Assembly (NCBI RefSeq): GCF_004564275.1
Contig: NZ_SPDV01000030.1
Span: 28,953 to 92,952 of the forward strand
Origin: Sphingomonas parva (ex Maeng et al. 2020)
GTDB taxonomy: Bacteria > Pseudomonadota > Alphaproteobacteria > Sphingomonadales > Sphingomonadaceae
DNA length: 64,000 nucleotides
Reading direction: 5' to 3'
Shown here: one piece after another, positions 38,774 through 48,029 of the stretch
Numbering within the stretch: position 1 is the stretch's first letter
Layout of the letters: each line of letters begins with the position of its first letter
Translations under genes and position numbers: made by a program
Notes under the pieces: generated by a model
What the model was told of the DNA's origin: nothing
Databases searched by the model: none
What the model saw: the letters and a program-made list of their open reading frames with translations, nothing else

Positions 38774-39727
38774 CTAAGCCGCTGATTTCGCCTTATAATC
38801 TTCATCGCGTGAAGACGAAATCCACATCTTCAGTGCCGTCTCTATCGCATCGATAGAGGGAGTAGGCTGAGGATCCGCCAGCATCGTCCGAATCTGCGGC
38901 TCCTGGAACTTGTCGAAGATCCGGGTGACGAAGCGGGCAAAGGGCGAGAGGGCGCCTTCGTTGGCTTCACTCCCTCGGTTGGCCGAAGGCAACTTTCCAA
39001 GCCCGTCCTGGTATATCGCCGCCAGGTCTCCGAGAAACTCGGCGCGCAGCCGATTTGGACGGCGCCCGCTCTTCATCGCGAGCACCCGCTCACCTCTTTG
39101 CCGCAATATCGCAGCCGTGCGCCTGTGTTCGGCCAGGACTTCCTCGGCCGCGTGGGCAAGTCGCCGGCAGTTGTCGAGCCCGTGCTGGAAGACACGCTCG
39201 CCATCCGCCACCGCATCGCCGGGCATCGTCTCGTAAGGTATCCCATCGAGATCGTCGTAGAAGGCGTACCCGTCGTTCAGAGCGATCGTGAGTGTCAGAA
39301 AGGCGTCCTTCCTGACGTGATCGAGTTCTCCTGTTTCCCGCCTGTGCTGCCGGATCTGATTGGCAAGCGCGGTGGCGGCGAGATCGATCTGCCGGGCTCC
39401 CGCGTGGATCTGTTCGATCAATCTAACGAATGAGGTATCGTCGGGTCGCTCCGGGCGCCAATGGCTGGCGAGGATGTAAGCGTCGCACGCAATTGCCACG
39501 CGAGTGCGCCCCTCTCTCAGTATCCAGCTAATCAGTTCCGCGGGCAGCGCCTGCCCCTCCGCCCCGGGCGACTGACGGCCACGTGGCTTGTGCGCGCCCG
39601 CTTTGAACGCTTTCGTGACGAAATCCTGTGAGACGAGTTCCCTGGCCGCCTCCACATCCGCGTGCAGTTTGTAAAACTGGTACGTGGTCAGGCTGCCTGT
39701 CTCTTGAGGGCGTCGCTTATCTATCAT
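38774..39727 (-). CDS. Hypothetical island protein
   Basis: The product is 317 aa, soluble and mostly helical. The N-terminal part has an Arg/Pro-rich linker (HKPRGRQSPGAEG). The middle is helical, with Asp/Tyr-rich NDGYAFYDDLDGIPY, and the C-terminal part is basic (MKSGRRPNRLRAEFLGDL). I recognise no domain. The start codon lies inside a long inverted repeat, which suggests self-regulation or translational control. It is read in the same direction as the ParA-like gene upstream. Confidence 0.6.
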   Translation of the reverse strand: MIDKRRPQETGSLTTYQFYKLHADVEAARELVSQDFVTKAFKAGAHKPRGRQSPGAEGQALPAELISWILREGRTRVAIACDAYILASHWRPERPDDTSFVRLIEQIHAGARQIDLAATALANQIRQHRRETGELDHVRKDAFLTLTIALNDGYAFYDDLDGIPYETMPGDAVADGERVFQHGLDNCRRLAHAAEEVLAEHRRTAAILRQRGERVLAMKSGRRPNRLRAEFLGDLAAIYQDGLGKLPSANRGSEANEGALSPFARFVTRIFDKFQEPQIRTMLADPQPTPSIDAIETALKMWISSSRDEDYKAKSAA

Positions 39728-39753
39728 GGTACCGTCCCGGGGAAGGTACCATG
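39725..39753 (-). promoter_or_regulatory. Inverted repeat covering a start codon
   Basis: CATGGTACC-gtcccggggaa-GGTACCATG is a perfect 9-bp inverted repeat whose left arm contains the start codon of the gene ending at 38774. In RNA it could fold and hide the AUG; in DNA it could be an operator. Confidence 0.6.
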
Positions 39754-39781
39754 GTACAAGCCTAGGCGTTGCGAGAACCTT

Positions 39782-40792
39782 TCACGAACGCAGCAATCTG
39801 CGGAGCGCCGGGACTTCACGCCGGAAATCCTTCGCCGCTGCGAGAATTTGGGCATCATCCAGCTGCGGGAGCAATAGCGCATCTTCCGCCGCGGCAGCGC
39901 GAGCGTTCTGAGTGATCACCGCATCCCTGGCGTGCGCTCGAGTGCGGATTACCGAGAATATACGACCAGGCCCCCGGCTGGCTGCCTCTTCCAAGGTTCG
40001 AAGCGCCTCAGGTCCGGCGAAGTCTGAGATGGGGGCCTGAACCGCGAAGTTCAGAATGCGCCGAGCCATCATGGCGCTGGCGAATTGATATTCAGGCTGC
40101 GGGTTCTGGAGCACTGCGCTGAGACGTTCCCGGCGCGAGAGGCGAACTGCCTGAATGCCTGCCGGCAACTGACCCAAATCGATTTGGGGTTCGTGACGTG
40201 CGGCGAGTTCCTCAGGGAAGGCCTTCGAACCGTCCTGATTGTTGCACACGATAAGGACGTCTCCGAGCATTCCGAAGTTTCGGTCGATCCGCTGGACAAA
40301 TGTCGACGTCGGGGCATTGGTCGACACGACCGCGCAGAAGACAATGCGAGCCCCGCGGTCGCGAAGGATACGCCAAGTCGAACACAGGAAGGCCATCACA
40401 GGCAGCTCCGCACTGTCGATGCCAGCCCCGAGATCGAAGATCAGACACTGCGCGGTGGCGGCATCTCGCTCGATCCAGGCCGCGGCGTCGGTCGCTGAGG
40501 TCGTCCACGGAATCTTGACCACCTCCTCCGAGCCGACACGCCGTCCCAATCCCCGGTTCCCGTCGTCAACGTCGACCAGGAGGCACTCTCGGCCGCCGAG
40601 CGAAGCCAGTGCCTCCAGCGCATCGGCCGTCTCGGTCTTCCCGGCGCCGCCCTTCGGCGTCATCGTCACGAAAATGGTTTGTTGTGGGGTGCGCCTGGCA
40701 TCGCTCCCGAACAGGGTGGCCGCCGACGGAAGTCGTGCCGGGTTGTTCGACAATGCATCGCTGGCAGCGGCGGGGGTCTGATCATTCACCAT
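39782..40792 (-). CDS. ParA/MinD-like ATPase of the mobilization region
   Basis: The product is 336 aa. The deviant Walker A reads MTPKGGAGKTETADAL near residue 47, with the signature Lys; LLVDVDDGN and LIFDLGAGIDS give the A' and Walker B-like strands. The distal half diverges from canonical ParA. Such ATPases sit beside relaxase genes on mobilizable elements (TraL/MobD-like) and may help partition or DNA delivery. It overlaps the preceding gene by 11 bases. Confidence 0.78.
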   Translation of the reverse strand: MVNDQTPAAASDALSNNPARLPSAATLFGSDARRTPQQTIFVTMTPKGGAGKTETADALEALASLGGRECLLVDVDDGNRGLGRRVGSEEVVKIPWTTSATDAAAWIERDAATAQCLIFDLGAGIDSAELPVMAFLCSTWRILRDRGARIVFCAVVSTNAPTSTFVQRIDRNFGMLGDVLIVCNNQDGSKAFPEELAARHEPQIDLGQLPAGIQAVRLSRRERLSAVLQNPQPEYQFASAMMARRILNFAVQAPISDFAGPEALRTLEEAASRGPGRIFSVIRTRAHARDAVITQNARAAAAEDALLLPQLDDAQILAAAKDFRREVPALRRLLRS

Positions 40793-41303
40793 CGTCGACC
40801 CACCGCTCTGGCACTGCGTGGAAGAGTGACGTTTGAGATTGCGCCGGTGACGAGGTTTCCCGGACCTCGGTTACGGACGGGTCGCTAGCCTTGACCGCAG
40901 TACCAGTGAGGACGGCACTTTTGCGAGCAGGGGCGGGAGCCGTCTTCGAAGCCGGAGCCGGAGCCGGAGCCTTGGCCGGAGCTGAAGCGGGACTCGGAGC
41001 TGGAGCCGGAGCTGAATGCGCAGCCGCGACCTGCCGAGCTGCGCCCTTCTTCTTCGGGACCGGGAGATCGCGTTCCTTGCAGAGCCGCTTGACGGCGCTT
41101 TCCACCGCATCGACCTTGAGCGTCTCCCCGTCCTCAAGCGCTGCCGCGATGACTTTCCAAGGCATGCCACGCTTCCGCGCGTCATAGATTGCCTCGAAAC
41201 GGTCCTCCACCTTTCCGATGACGGACGCGATGGCCCGCGTCCGCGTGACGGGTGCGGCGAGCTTTCGATCCGCCTCCCGACGCCAGCTGTTCAGCTTGTC
41301 CAT
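40782..41303 (-). CDS. Island hypothetical with basic N terminus and Ala/Pro tail
   Basis: The product is 173 aa. Residues 1-85 are basic and helical: WRREADRKLAAPVTRTRAIA, then GMPWKVIAAALEDGETLKVDAVESAVKRL, which looks like a small DNA-binding domain as in TraK/MobB-type accessory proteins. Residues 90-140 are Ala/Pro/Lys repeats. AGGAGGT lies six bases before the ATG. It overlaps the ParA-like gene, so the two work together; a ParB-like or relaxosome role is inference. Confidence 0.6.
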   Translation of the reverse strand: MDKLNSWRREADRKLAAPVTRTRAIASVIGKVEDRFEAIYDARKRGMPWKVIAAALEDGETLKVDAVESAVKRLCKERDLPVPKKKGAARQVAAAHSAPAPAPSPASAPAKAPAPAPASKTAPAPARKSAVLTGTAVKASDPSVTEVRETSSPAQSQTSLFHAVPERWVDDGE

Positions 41304-42399
41304 GAATTACCTCCTGAATCGTGAGTACAGCCGCCAGATGTTAGGAGCCAGATGTCGAAGTCCATTGGTAGAACTTGGGCCAAGATGGTGTTGAGTGACA
41401 GATTCTGATTATCATTGCACAACGTGGTAGTTGATCAATCAAAGAGTTTCTGCGCTCACATCTTCGGATGAGCGAGAGTGATAACTTCGCGGGTCTTCGA
41501 GAGCGGACCTGCGGTCGGGCATTAGCCGCTTCCGCGCCGGAGGGACGACCGTCTGCAAGGCCACGCGCTGCGTCTTTCCGTGTGAGCGCGCAAGCTCGGG
41601 TATCTCGGTCGCGCTTTGGCCGCTTTCTCGACAACCATGCGACCGTCGTCGCTCGGGATTTGAGGCCGACGTGCCATCCTCATCCGATCGGCTGGCGCGT
41701 CGGCCGCCTGCCCCTCTTTCGGCTGCCAGCAGCTCCCCGGCGTGGCCCCTGCGTGCCGGCGGTCAAGTTTCACGCGGGGCGATCAAGCGCTCCCCACAGC
41801 TGTTCTCCTCCCATCGGGTGCCTTGCCACTTCGGGGGCGGGTGGAAGTCGGCCGCGGAGGCGTCCCTCGGACCGGCGCCTCCTTCCCTCGGCAGGCCCGT
41901 CGTGTCCCCCGGAGAAGCCGGTAGCGACCGCCTCCAGATCTATCCGCCGCGCCCGATGCTTCGCCCGACGGGGCGACGGCAAAACTCCGCTCCTGCGGCG
42001 GGCGCTTGATCATTTGGAGGCCAGAAGTGGTGCCTCGTTGGCTGTCGCCAGAGAGGTCCCGTACGCACCGGGGGCGTGGTGGGTTGACCGAGCGACCGGG
42101 CGTCACCCCGATGCACCGGGAGTGCTGGATATCTTGACGGCCCCAGTTCCGAATACCCGCCGCTGTGGCTGTTGGCTGAGGACCGCCGTGCCGGCCGCTC
42201 TGGCGACCGCCGCTCGCCCGACTGCTGTCGGAGGATCAGCCCTTCTGATTGATCCGTATCTTGAACGGCTCGGTGACTCCGGGCCGGCGGTCCGCCTACC
42301 CGGAATGGACGAGGAAAAAAGGGAGCAGGATGGGCCATGTACACATGGCCGTCGAAGTGCTGCTCGGCGGGGGGCCTTCTCGCAGCCGGAGAGAGTGCA
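41304..42399. other. Intergenic region between divergent mob genes, candidate oriT
   Basis: About 1.1 kb separates the divergent ParA-side and relaxase-side operons, the usual place for oriT. It contains a direct repeat GCCAGATGT (41333 and 41347), an AT-richer stretch with TTGATCAA, and a hairpin at 41453-41474 (CGCTCAcATC-TTCG-GATGAGCG). A 311-codon open frame covers 41468-42403 but has weak codon bias and no ribosome site; I do not call it. Confidence 0.4.
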
Positions 42400-42702
42400 G
42401 TGAGGGAGAGGAAGGAGACGGCGGCTGAGGCGACCGAGACCGTTACGATCCGCCTCCGGGTCGAGATTGTCCGTCGTCTTGAAGCCCGTGCTGCAGTGGC
42501 GTGCATGAGCCGCTCGGCCTTCATAGGCTCGCTCCTGGACCACGAGGACCCGGAGGAGTTTCTGCCCTTGGCCGCTCTCGGGCGTCTCATCGCAATCGAG
42601 CGGATGGTGCGAGACGGCGGCGAGGCCACTCCAGACCTGATCGCGGAGCTTGGAAAGCTGGTGCGGGAACTCACGCTTCCCGCACGAGAGGCGTTCCGGT
42701 GA
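42400..42702 (+). CDS. Ribbon-helix-helix relaxosome accessory protein (MobC-like)
   Basis: From the GTG at 42400, with GGAGAG eight bases upstream, the product is 100 aa. ETVTIRLRVEIVRRLEARA then MSRSAFIGSLL is a ribbon-helix-helix: a beta strand and two helices, as in CopG/MobC proteins. The rest is helical and acidic. Its stop overlaps the relaxase start as GTGA. Proteins of this kind bind oriT and recruit the relaxase. Confidence 0.75.
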   Translation: MRERKETAAEATETVTIRLRVEIVRRLEARAAVACMSRSAFIGSLLDHEDPEEFLPLAALGRLIAIERMVRDGGEATPDLIAELGKLVRELTLPAREAFR

Positions 42703-44957
42703 TCTGCAAGGTCATCTTCATGAATCGCGCTGCCCGACGGGCGCTTCAAGGGCGGATTCAGAAGCTGGGCGGCACCGTCGTCGCGCTGACGCGGTACATC
42801 GTCGATGCGGATCCGTACGCCCTCATCGGCCAGCAGAGCGGCGATATCCTGTCGCTCACGGACTACGCGCTGGCCGTCAGAACCGCCGGGATTGAGCCGG
42901 GCGAGAAGGTCGAGGCCCACGGTGCTCGAAACTTGATCGGCGAGACTCTCGAGGACTGGCAGACCGAGATGATCGCGGTGGCGGCGAGGGCACCGCGCGT
43001 GCGCAACGCGCTCGTCCACATCATCGTTAGCCTCCGGGAGGGTGAGCAATGGTCGCCCGATCAGCGGGAGGAGGCGATCACCATCCTGCTCGAAACGCTC
43101 GGTCTCAGCCGTTGCCAGGTAATCTGGGCGGAACACTCGAATACGCAGCACCCGCATCTGCACCTGTCGATCGTTCGGGTCGATCCCGCCACGGGTATGG
43201 CGGCGGGCAGTGAGTGGCTCGTGGACGACATGCACCAGGCTATGGCTCTGATCGAGGAACGCCAGGGCCGATCCCCTGAGGCGAACGCGCTCTACGTTGC
43301 CCGCGACGGTGCTGTTTATGACAGAGACTCCGAAATCATGGTCCGGGACGCCAACGGCCGCTACATCAGTGACTGGTACAAAGCGCTGGGCAAGAAACAC
43401 AATCGCCTTGCCCCTGAGTTGATGCGCATGCGCGCGAGCTTCCTCGCCGCGGCCGAGGAGGCGACGTCCTGGACCGAGTTCCACGCCGCAGCCGAGCAAA
43501 TGGGCTTCGCTTATGACCGCGCCGGGAGCGGCGCGCGGGTCACGTTCAACGACAAGTCCGTCAAGGCGTCCGAGGTGCACAGGGCGCTCTCGCGCAGTTC
43601 CCTGGAGGAGAAGTTCGGACCGTTCGAACCTGCGCCCAGCAACCACGAGCCTGCCTATGACTCCTACAGCAACGCTTTGGAGGAACAGCGCCTGCAGCTG
43701 CGCCGGTCTCGAGACGAAGAGTACCAGCGCCTGGACGAGTGGGTCGCCGCTTCCATCAAGGCAGTTTCGAGAGGTCGCACCAAAACGCTGCAGCAAGCGA
43801 TCAGAGCCGAAGCTCAGGTCGCCAAGAAGAGCCTAAGCGAGGCGTTCAAGCGGTCGATGAAATGCTGCACTGCCCAGCGGCTGACCGAGGAGGCGTGGCG
43901 AGCGGCTGGGCGGCCCGCTCTGCCCCAGCCGCCTCTCACACCCTCTCTTCTGCTGCCCGCCGATCTGGGTGGCCTGGAACGATCCTGGGGTCCCTCGGCT
44001 CGCTTTGATGCTCGTGAGGTCGGCTGGGCGACCGAGTATCGGGGCGGCGAAGGAACACCCCTGTTCACCGACCATCGTGTGGTCATTGTGGTGCACGCGA
44101 CACACCGGAGCGACGCCATCGATGAAGCATTGCGCATCGGCGCCGAGCGCTGGGGACGGGTCGTCGTCAAAGGACCGGAGGAGTTCATTCGACTGTCCGC
44201 CGAGAGGGCTCGGTCACTGGGGATCGTTGCGGTCGGATCCGATGGAAGGCCGTTGTTGGTCGAGGTGGGAGACGATCGCCGAGCCCGAGCGGTGAAGACC
44301 AGTTCTACCACCTCCGATCCCGTTCGCCCGCCCATCCGAACCCCAGATCTGGCGCAGGACCCTGCTCGCCGGACGAGACTTAGGGACGCGATCAAGTTCC
44401 TCGATGATTATCCTGGCCTTCCGTTGCGAAGGCGACAAGCCCCCGATGACTCCCCGGCGACGGGGCGGACTGGTCCTTTGGAGATCGTCACGGAGGGAGA
44501 TCAGCTGGACGAGCGCATCCAGGGGCTCGGGCGACATGCGGTGTTCGACGATGTCCCCGAGGTTCAGGAGTTCCTGGAGGCGAAGCGAAAGAAGATGCTC
44601 AGCGATTGGGCTCACCAGCTGCACCGAATGGGCGGCCTGCTTCCGGAGCAGCACGCGGAGATTGTACAGTTGCTTCCGCTTGCCCGCGCGACAAGGTGGC
44701 CGGCCATCCTCGCCGAGCATGATCATGACTACATGTCGATGCTCCGAGAGGTGAGGGAAGCCATTTTTGGCAGGAATAAGGAGTTGGCTGAAGCGCGCGC
44801 TCAGGCGGCCCAGGAATGGTCACAGCGAAAGGAGCTCCATCACTCGACGAAAGAAGCATCTCGGCAGACGACATTCTCCACCGAGCACGCAGAAGAAGGG
44901 ATCTCGGTCGTGGATATGGCAATGCACCAAGGGAAGGGTGGGCGGGGATTAGGGTAG
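42699..44957 (+). CDS. HUH relaxase (MobA/VirD2 type) with LPD7-like domain
   Basis: The relaxase nicks one strand at oriT and pilots it during conjugation. From the GTG at 42699 the product is 752 aa. The N-terminal domain carries the metal triad HPHLHLSIV (His151, 153, 155). Residues about 425-510 (FTDHRVVIVVHATHRSDAIDEAL, then AERWGRVVVKGPEEF in broken form) resemble the LPD7 domain often fused to MobA/MobL relaxases. The C-terminal part is charged and helical. It is full length by appearance. Confidence 0.87.
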   Translation: MICKVIFMNRAARRALQGRIQKLGGTVVALTRYIVDADPYALIGQQSGDILSLTDYALAVRTAGIEPGEKVEAHGARNLIGETLEDWQTEMIAVAARAPRVRNALVHIIVSLREGEQWSPDQREEAITILLETLGLSRCQVIWAEHSNTQHPHLHLSIVRVDPATGMAAGSEWLVDDMHQAMALIEERQGRSPEANALYVARDGAVYDRDSEIMVRDANGRYISDWYKALGKKHNRLAPELMRMRASFLAAAEEATSWTEFHAAAEQMGFAYDRAGSGARVTFNDKSVKASEVHRALSRSSLEEKFGPFEPAPSNHEPAYDSYSNALEEQRLQLRRSRDEEYQRLDEWVAASIKAVSRGRTKTLQQAIRAEAQVAKKSLSEAFKRSMKCCTAQRLTEEAWRAAGRPALPQPPLTPSLLLPADLGGLERSWGPSARFDAREVGWATEYRGGEGTPLFTDHRVVIVVHATHRSDAIDEALRIGAERWGRVVVKGPEEFIRLSAERARSLGIVAVGSDGRPLLVEVGDDRRARAVKTSSTTSDPVRPPIRTPDLAQDPARRTRLRDAIKFLDDYPGLPLRRRQAPDDSPATGRTGPLEIVTEGDQLDERIQGLGRHAVFDDVPEVQEFLEAKRKKMLSDWAHQLHRMGGLLPEQHAEIVQLLPLARATRWPAILAEHDHDYMSMLREVREAIFGRNKELAEARAQAAQEWSQRKELHHSTKEASRQTTFSTEHAEEGISVVDMAMHQGKGGRGLG

Positions 44958-45128
44958 GCCATGGCGCCGCCGAGGTCGGTGTACGCTCTGTCGTCCGATC
45001 CGGCGGGTCGTCTGTGGCCTGAGATCGCCTTGGTCGACCTCACGATGCTGCCAGAGTGAAATTGTCGATGTTCGCAAGCTGGCCGACGGGCATTTAGTCA
45101 AGTGCTTCGACGCGGTTCTTCGTTCAAC

Positions 45129-45503
45129 TCAATCGGGCGTACCGTTCGCCCGATCCAAGTTCAACAGCCGATCGATCAATTCCAATGCTGACAGCAGACT
45201 CTGCCGAATTCTCAGCAGTTCGGCTCCGACGAGGTGCTGATGGCGTCCTGCGAGCGCGAGGACCGTCGCTAGCACGGAGTCGGATTCTCGCGCCAGCATT
45301 AGGAGGTGCTCGCCGCTCGGTCCGAAGCTACCGGTGAGCCAGTTCTTGGCTGTTCGGTCGCTCGCACCCGTCCACCTCATCAGGGTTTTCGTGGCGCGAT
45401 GGCTCTCGCCGAGTTCCGTTCGCAGCGCATCTGCTATCGCCACGGCATAGGGTTCATCCGCCCCCAGTCCTCGCGGAAACCGATTACCTGTTTTCCGAAA
45501 CAT
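45129..45503 (-). CDS. Conserved island protein, putative DNA-binding
   Basis: The product is 124 aa. The stretch RATKTLMRWTGASDRTAKNWLTG looks like a helix-turn-helix, and GPSGEHLLMLARESDSVLATVL like a regulator core. I remember very similar short proteins beside recombinase genes in alphaproteobacterial islands, without known function. It is divergent from the serine recombinase gene with 70 bases between starts and is a natural candidate for its regulator. Confidence 0.65.
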   Translation of the reverse strand: MFRKTGNRFPRGLGADEPYAVAIADALRTELGESHRATKTLMRWTGASDRTAKNWLTGSFGPSGEHLLMLARESDSVLATVLALAGRHQHLVGAELLRIRQSLLSALELIDRLLNLDRANGTPD

Positions 45504-45573
45504 CTTTCGTGCTCCGCTGGTCTAAAGCCACCCATGAGTCGGTGGGGTCGCCTGTTGCAACTCGAGGTCGGCC

Positions 45574-47136
45574 ATGATCAAGTGGGACACGCCAGAAAAT
45601 GCGGAGCAGCGCCGCGGGACGCCAGCCGCCGAATATGTACGGATGTCAACCGAGCACCAGAAATACTCGACGGACAACCAGGCAGAAGCGATTCGACGCT
45701 ATGCCGAGGCCCGCGGGTACTCCATTGTAAAAACATATGCAGATGAGGGGAAAAGCGGCCTAAGCCTGAAAGGAAGAGGCGCCTTAGAGAAACTACTTCA
45801 AGATATTCAGCGTGGATCTGCTAACTTTTCTGCTGTCCTTGTTTATGACGTCAGCCGATGGGGGCGCTTTCAAGATCCTGACGAAGCGGCTGCGATCGAG
45901 CTGCTTTGCAAAAAGGCAGGTATAGCGGTTCACTACTGCGCGGAGCAGTTCGAGAACGACGGGAGCATCGGCTCCTCGATCATTAAGACGGTCAAGCGCG
46001 CAATGGCCGGGGAATATAGCCGCGAACTCTCCGTGAAGGTGTTTGCTGGGCAGGCGAACCTGATCCGATTGGGATTCCGGCAGGGCGGCCCTGCCGGCTT
46101 CGGGATGAGGCGCGTGCTCGTTGACCACAACGGCATGAGAAAGGGGGAACTCGCTCCTGGCGAGCATAAGAGCATCACCACTGATCGCGTCGTGCTCGTA
46201 GCCGGGCCAGAGCCCGAGGTCAGGACCGTCCGCGAGGTCTACCATCTCTTTCTTGAGGAGCGCCGGTCAGAGCGCGAAATTGCTGGCATATTGAACCGGC
46301 GCGGCATCGTAACTGATCTTGGCCGACCGTGGACGCGCGGCACTGTCCACCAGTTGCTGATCAATGAGAAGTACATTGGTAACAACGTTTGGGCCCGGAC
46401 GTCGTTCAAGCTTAAGCAGGCGCGTCGAGAGAACCCGCCGCAGGATTGGGTAAGAAGCGACGGGGTCTTTGACGCGATCATCGATCCTTCGGACTTTGCA
46501 CGGGTCCAGGCGCTCATCGCAGCCCGGTCGGAACGACTCTCTAACGACGAGATGCTCCAACGGCTGACTGAAGTGCTTCGAACGCAAGGATCTTTGTCGG
46601 GGCTGATCATTGATGAAGTCGAATGCTGTCCCTCGAGCAGCGCGTACCGATCGAGGTTTGGAAGCCTGCTTCGCGCCTACACGCTCGTCGGCTTCAGCCC
46701 AGCACACGACTATCGATACCTGGAGGTGAACCGGGAGTTGCGGCGGATGCACCCGGCCGTGGTGGCCGAGGTGATCAAGGGCATCTGCTTGGCAGGCGGG
46801 CGGGTCTCGCAGGACGAGAAGACGGATCTCCTTCGCGTGAACGTCGAGTTCACGGCCTCGTTAGTCGTCGTGCGCTGCCGCCAAATGCCGTCAGGAACGA
46901 CGCGCTGGAAGGTCATCCTCGATCAGGCCTTGAAACCGGATCTCACGATCATCGTGAGAATGGATAGGGAGAATAAGGTCGCTAAGGACTATTACCTGCT
47001 CCCACGCCTAGACATGGGCGAGGCGGTGCTCATGCTCTGCGAGCATAACGGTCTCTCGTTGGACGCGTACCGCTTCCAGTCGCTCGCCATGCTCTACGAG
47101 ATGGCGGAGCGATTCTTGCTTCGGAGGGCAGCATGA
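45574..47136 (+). CDS. Large serine recombinase
   Basis: The product is 520 aa. The resolvase domain has the nucleophile Ser25 in YVRMSTEHQ and the catalytic region VLVYDVSRWGRFQD. A Recombinase domain follows (about 180-300: GFGMRRVLVDHNG, ILNRRGIVTDLGRPW, INEKYIGNNVW). The C-terminal 200 residues lack an obvious Cys-rich zinc ribbon and differ from phage integrases. GC content drops here relative to neighbours, suggesting separate acquisition. It overlaps the ParB-like gene as ATGA. Confidence 0.92.
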   Translation: MIKWDTPENAEQRRGTPAAEYVRMSTEHQKYSTDNQAEAIRRYAEARGYSIVKTYADEGKSGLSLKGRGALEKLLQDIQRGSANFSAVLVYDVSRWGRFQDPDEAAAIELLCKKAGIAVHYCAEQFENDGSIGSSIIKTVKRAMAGEYSRELSVKVFAGQANLIRLGFRQGGPAGFGMRRVLVDHNGMRKGELAPGEHKSITTDRVVLVAGPEPEVRTVREVYHLFLEERRSEREIAGILNRRGIVTDLGRPWTRGTVHQLLINEKYIGNNVWARTSFKLKQARRENPPQDWVRSDGVFDAIIDPSDFARVQALIAARSERLSNDEMLQRLTEVLRTQGSLSGLIIDEVECCPSSSAYRSRFGSLLRAYTLVGFSPAHDYRYLEVNRELRRMHPAVVAEVIKGICLAGGRVSQDEKTDLLRVNVEFTASLVVVRCRQMPSGTTRWKVILDQALKPDLTIIVRMDRENKVAKDYYLLPRLDMGEAVLMLCEHNGLSLDAYRFQSLAMLYEMAERFLLRRAA

Positions 47137-48029
47137 CCGGATCGACGCCCGCGCAGCAAGTTGAGATGATCCCGATCGATCGTGTGGCCGTGATCAATCC
47201 ACGTGTTCGAAACAGGCGGATCTTCAACGAGATCGTTGAAAACATCGCCCTCGTTGGTCTCAAGCGGCCGATCACGGTCACGCGCCGGTCCGAGGGTGAG
47301 GAGATATTCTACGATCTTGTGTGTGGGCAGGGTCGGCTCGAAGCCTGCAGGAGCCTTGGCTATGCTGAGGTACCTGCGCTGATCGTATCCGCTGACCAAG
47401 AGGATTGCCTTGTTTCCAGCCTCGTGGAGAATTGTGCACGCCGTCAGCATCGCGCTCTCGATCTCCTCCAGGACATCGGCGAGATGCGGAAACGAGGATA
47501 CGCTACGGCAGAGGTCGCAAAGAAGACCGGCCTGTCCTACGAGTATGTGAACGGCGTGAGCAAGCTGCTCGCTCAGGGGGAGGAGAGGCTTCTCCGCGCG
47601 GTGGAATCGGGCGCGATGCCGATAACCGTGGCCGTCAGCATTGCAGACGCCGATGACGCCGAGGTTCAGAATGCGCTGCAGACCGCTTACGAGGATAATC
47701 TCCTCCGAGGACGCAAGCTCGTTGCTGCCCGCCGCGTGGTCGAAGCGCGAAAGAGGCGAGGGAAGAAGCTCAGGACCGAGCCGCACCGCGTCGCCAAGCC
47801 GCTTTCCTCCGAGGCGCTCGTGCGAGCGTACGAAGAGGACGCCGCGCGCAAACGAGCTCTAATTCGGAGGTCGGAGATGGCTAAGGCGCGGCTCGCGTTC
47901 GTCACCGAGGCCATCCGTAGCCTCATTGAGGACGAGGCATTTTTTGGGATCCTTGAGGAAGAGCAACTTGCCAGCGTGCCGGCCAGACTCGCGCAGCGCA
48001 TCCCCGAACTCGTTGGGGAAGATGGATGA
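47133..48029 (+). CDS. ParB/RepB-like protein 1
   Basis: The product is 298 aa. The N-terminal ParB/Srx domain has VCGQGRLEACRSLG (the CTP/nucleotide motif GxxR-like) and SLVENCARRQHRALDLLQDI. A helix-turn-helix region follows (YATAEVAKKTGLSYEYVNG). The C-terminal part is charged and helical. It is coupled by overlaps to the recombinase before it and to a second ParB-like gene after it. There is no cognate ParA next to it, so the role may be recombination control rather than partition. Confidence 0.87.
   Translation: MTGSTPAQQVEMIPIDRVAVINPRVRNRRIFNEIVENIALVGLKRPITVTRRSEGEEIFYDLVCGQGRLEACRSLGYAEVPALIVSADQEDCLVSSLVENCARRQHRALDLLQDIGEMRKRGYATAEVAKKTGLSYEYVNGVSKLLAQGEERLLRAVESGAMPITVAVSIADADDAEVQNALQTAYEDNLLRGRKLVAARRVVEARKRRGKKLRTEPHRVAKPLSSEALVRAYEEDAARKRALIRRSEMAKARLAFVTEAIRSLIEDEAFFGILEEEQLASVPARLAQRIPELVGEDG

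Noticed and set aside
41468..42403. 311-codon plus-strand frame in the mob intergenic region
   Set aside because: Weak codon bias, no ribosome site, no recognisable domain, and it covers the expected oriT position. I keep it as non-coding.
41940..43796. 618-codon minus-strand frame opposite the relaxase
   Set aside because: Shadow of the relaxase gene, which has an intact HUH motif and coupled start.
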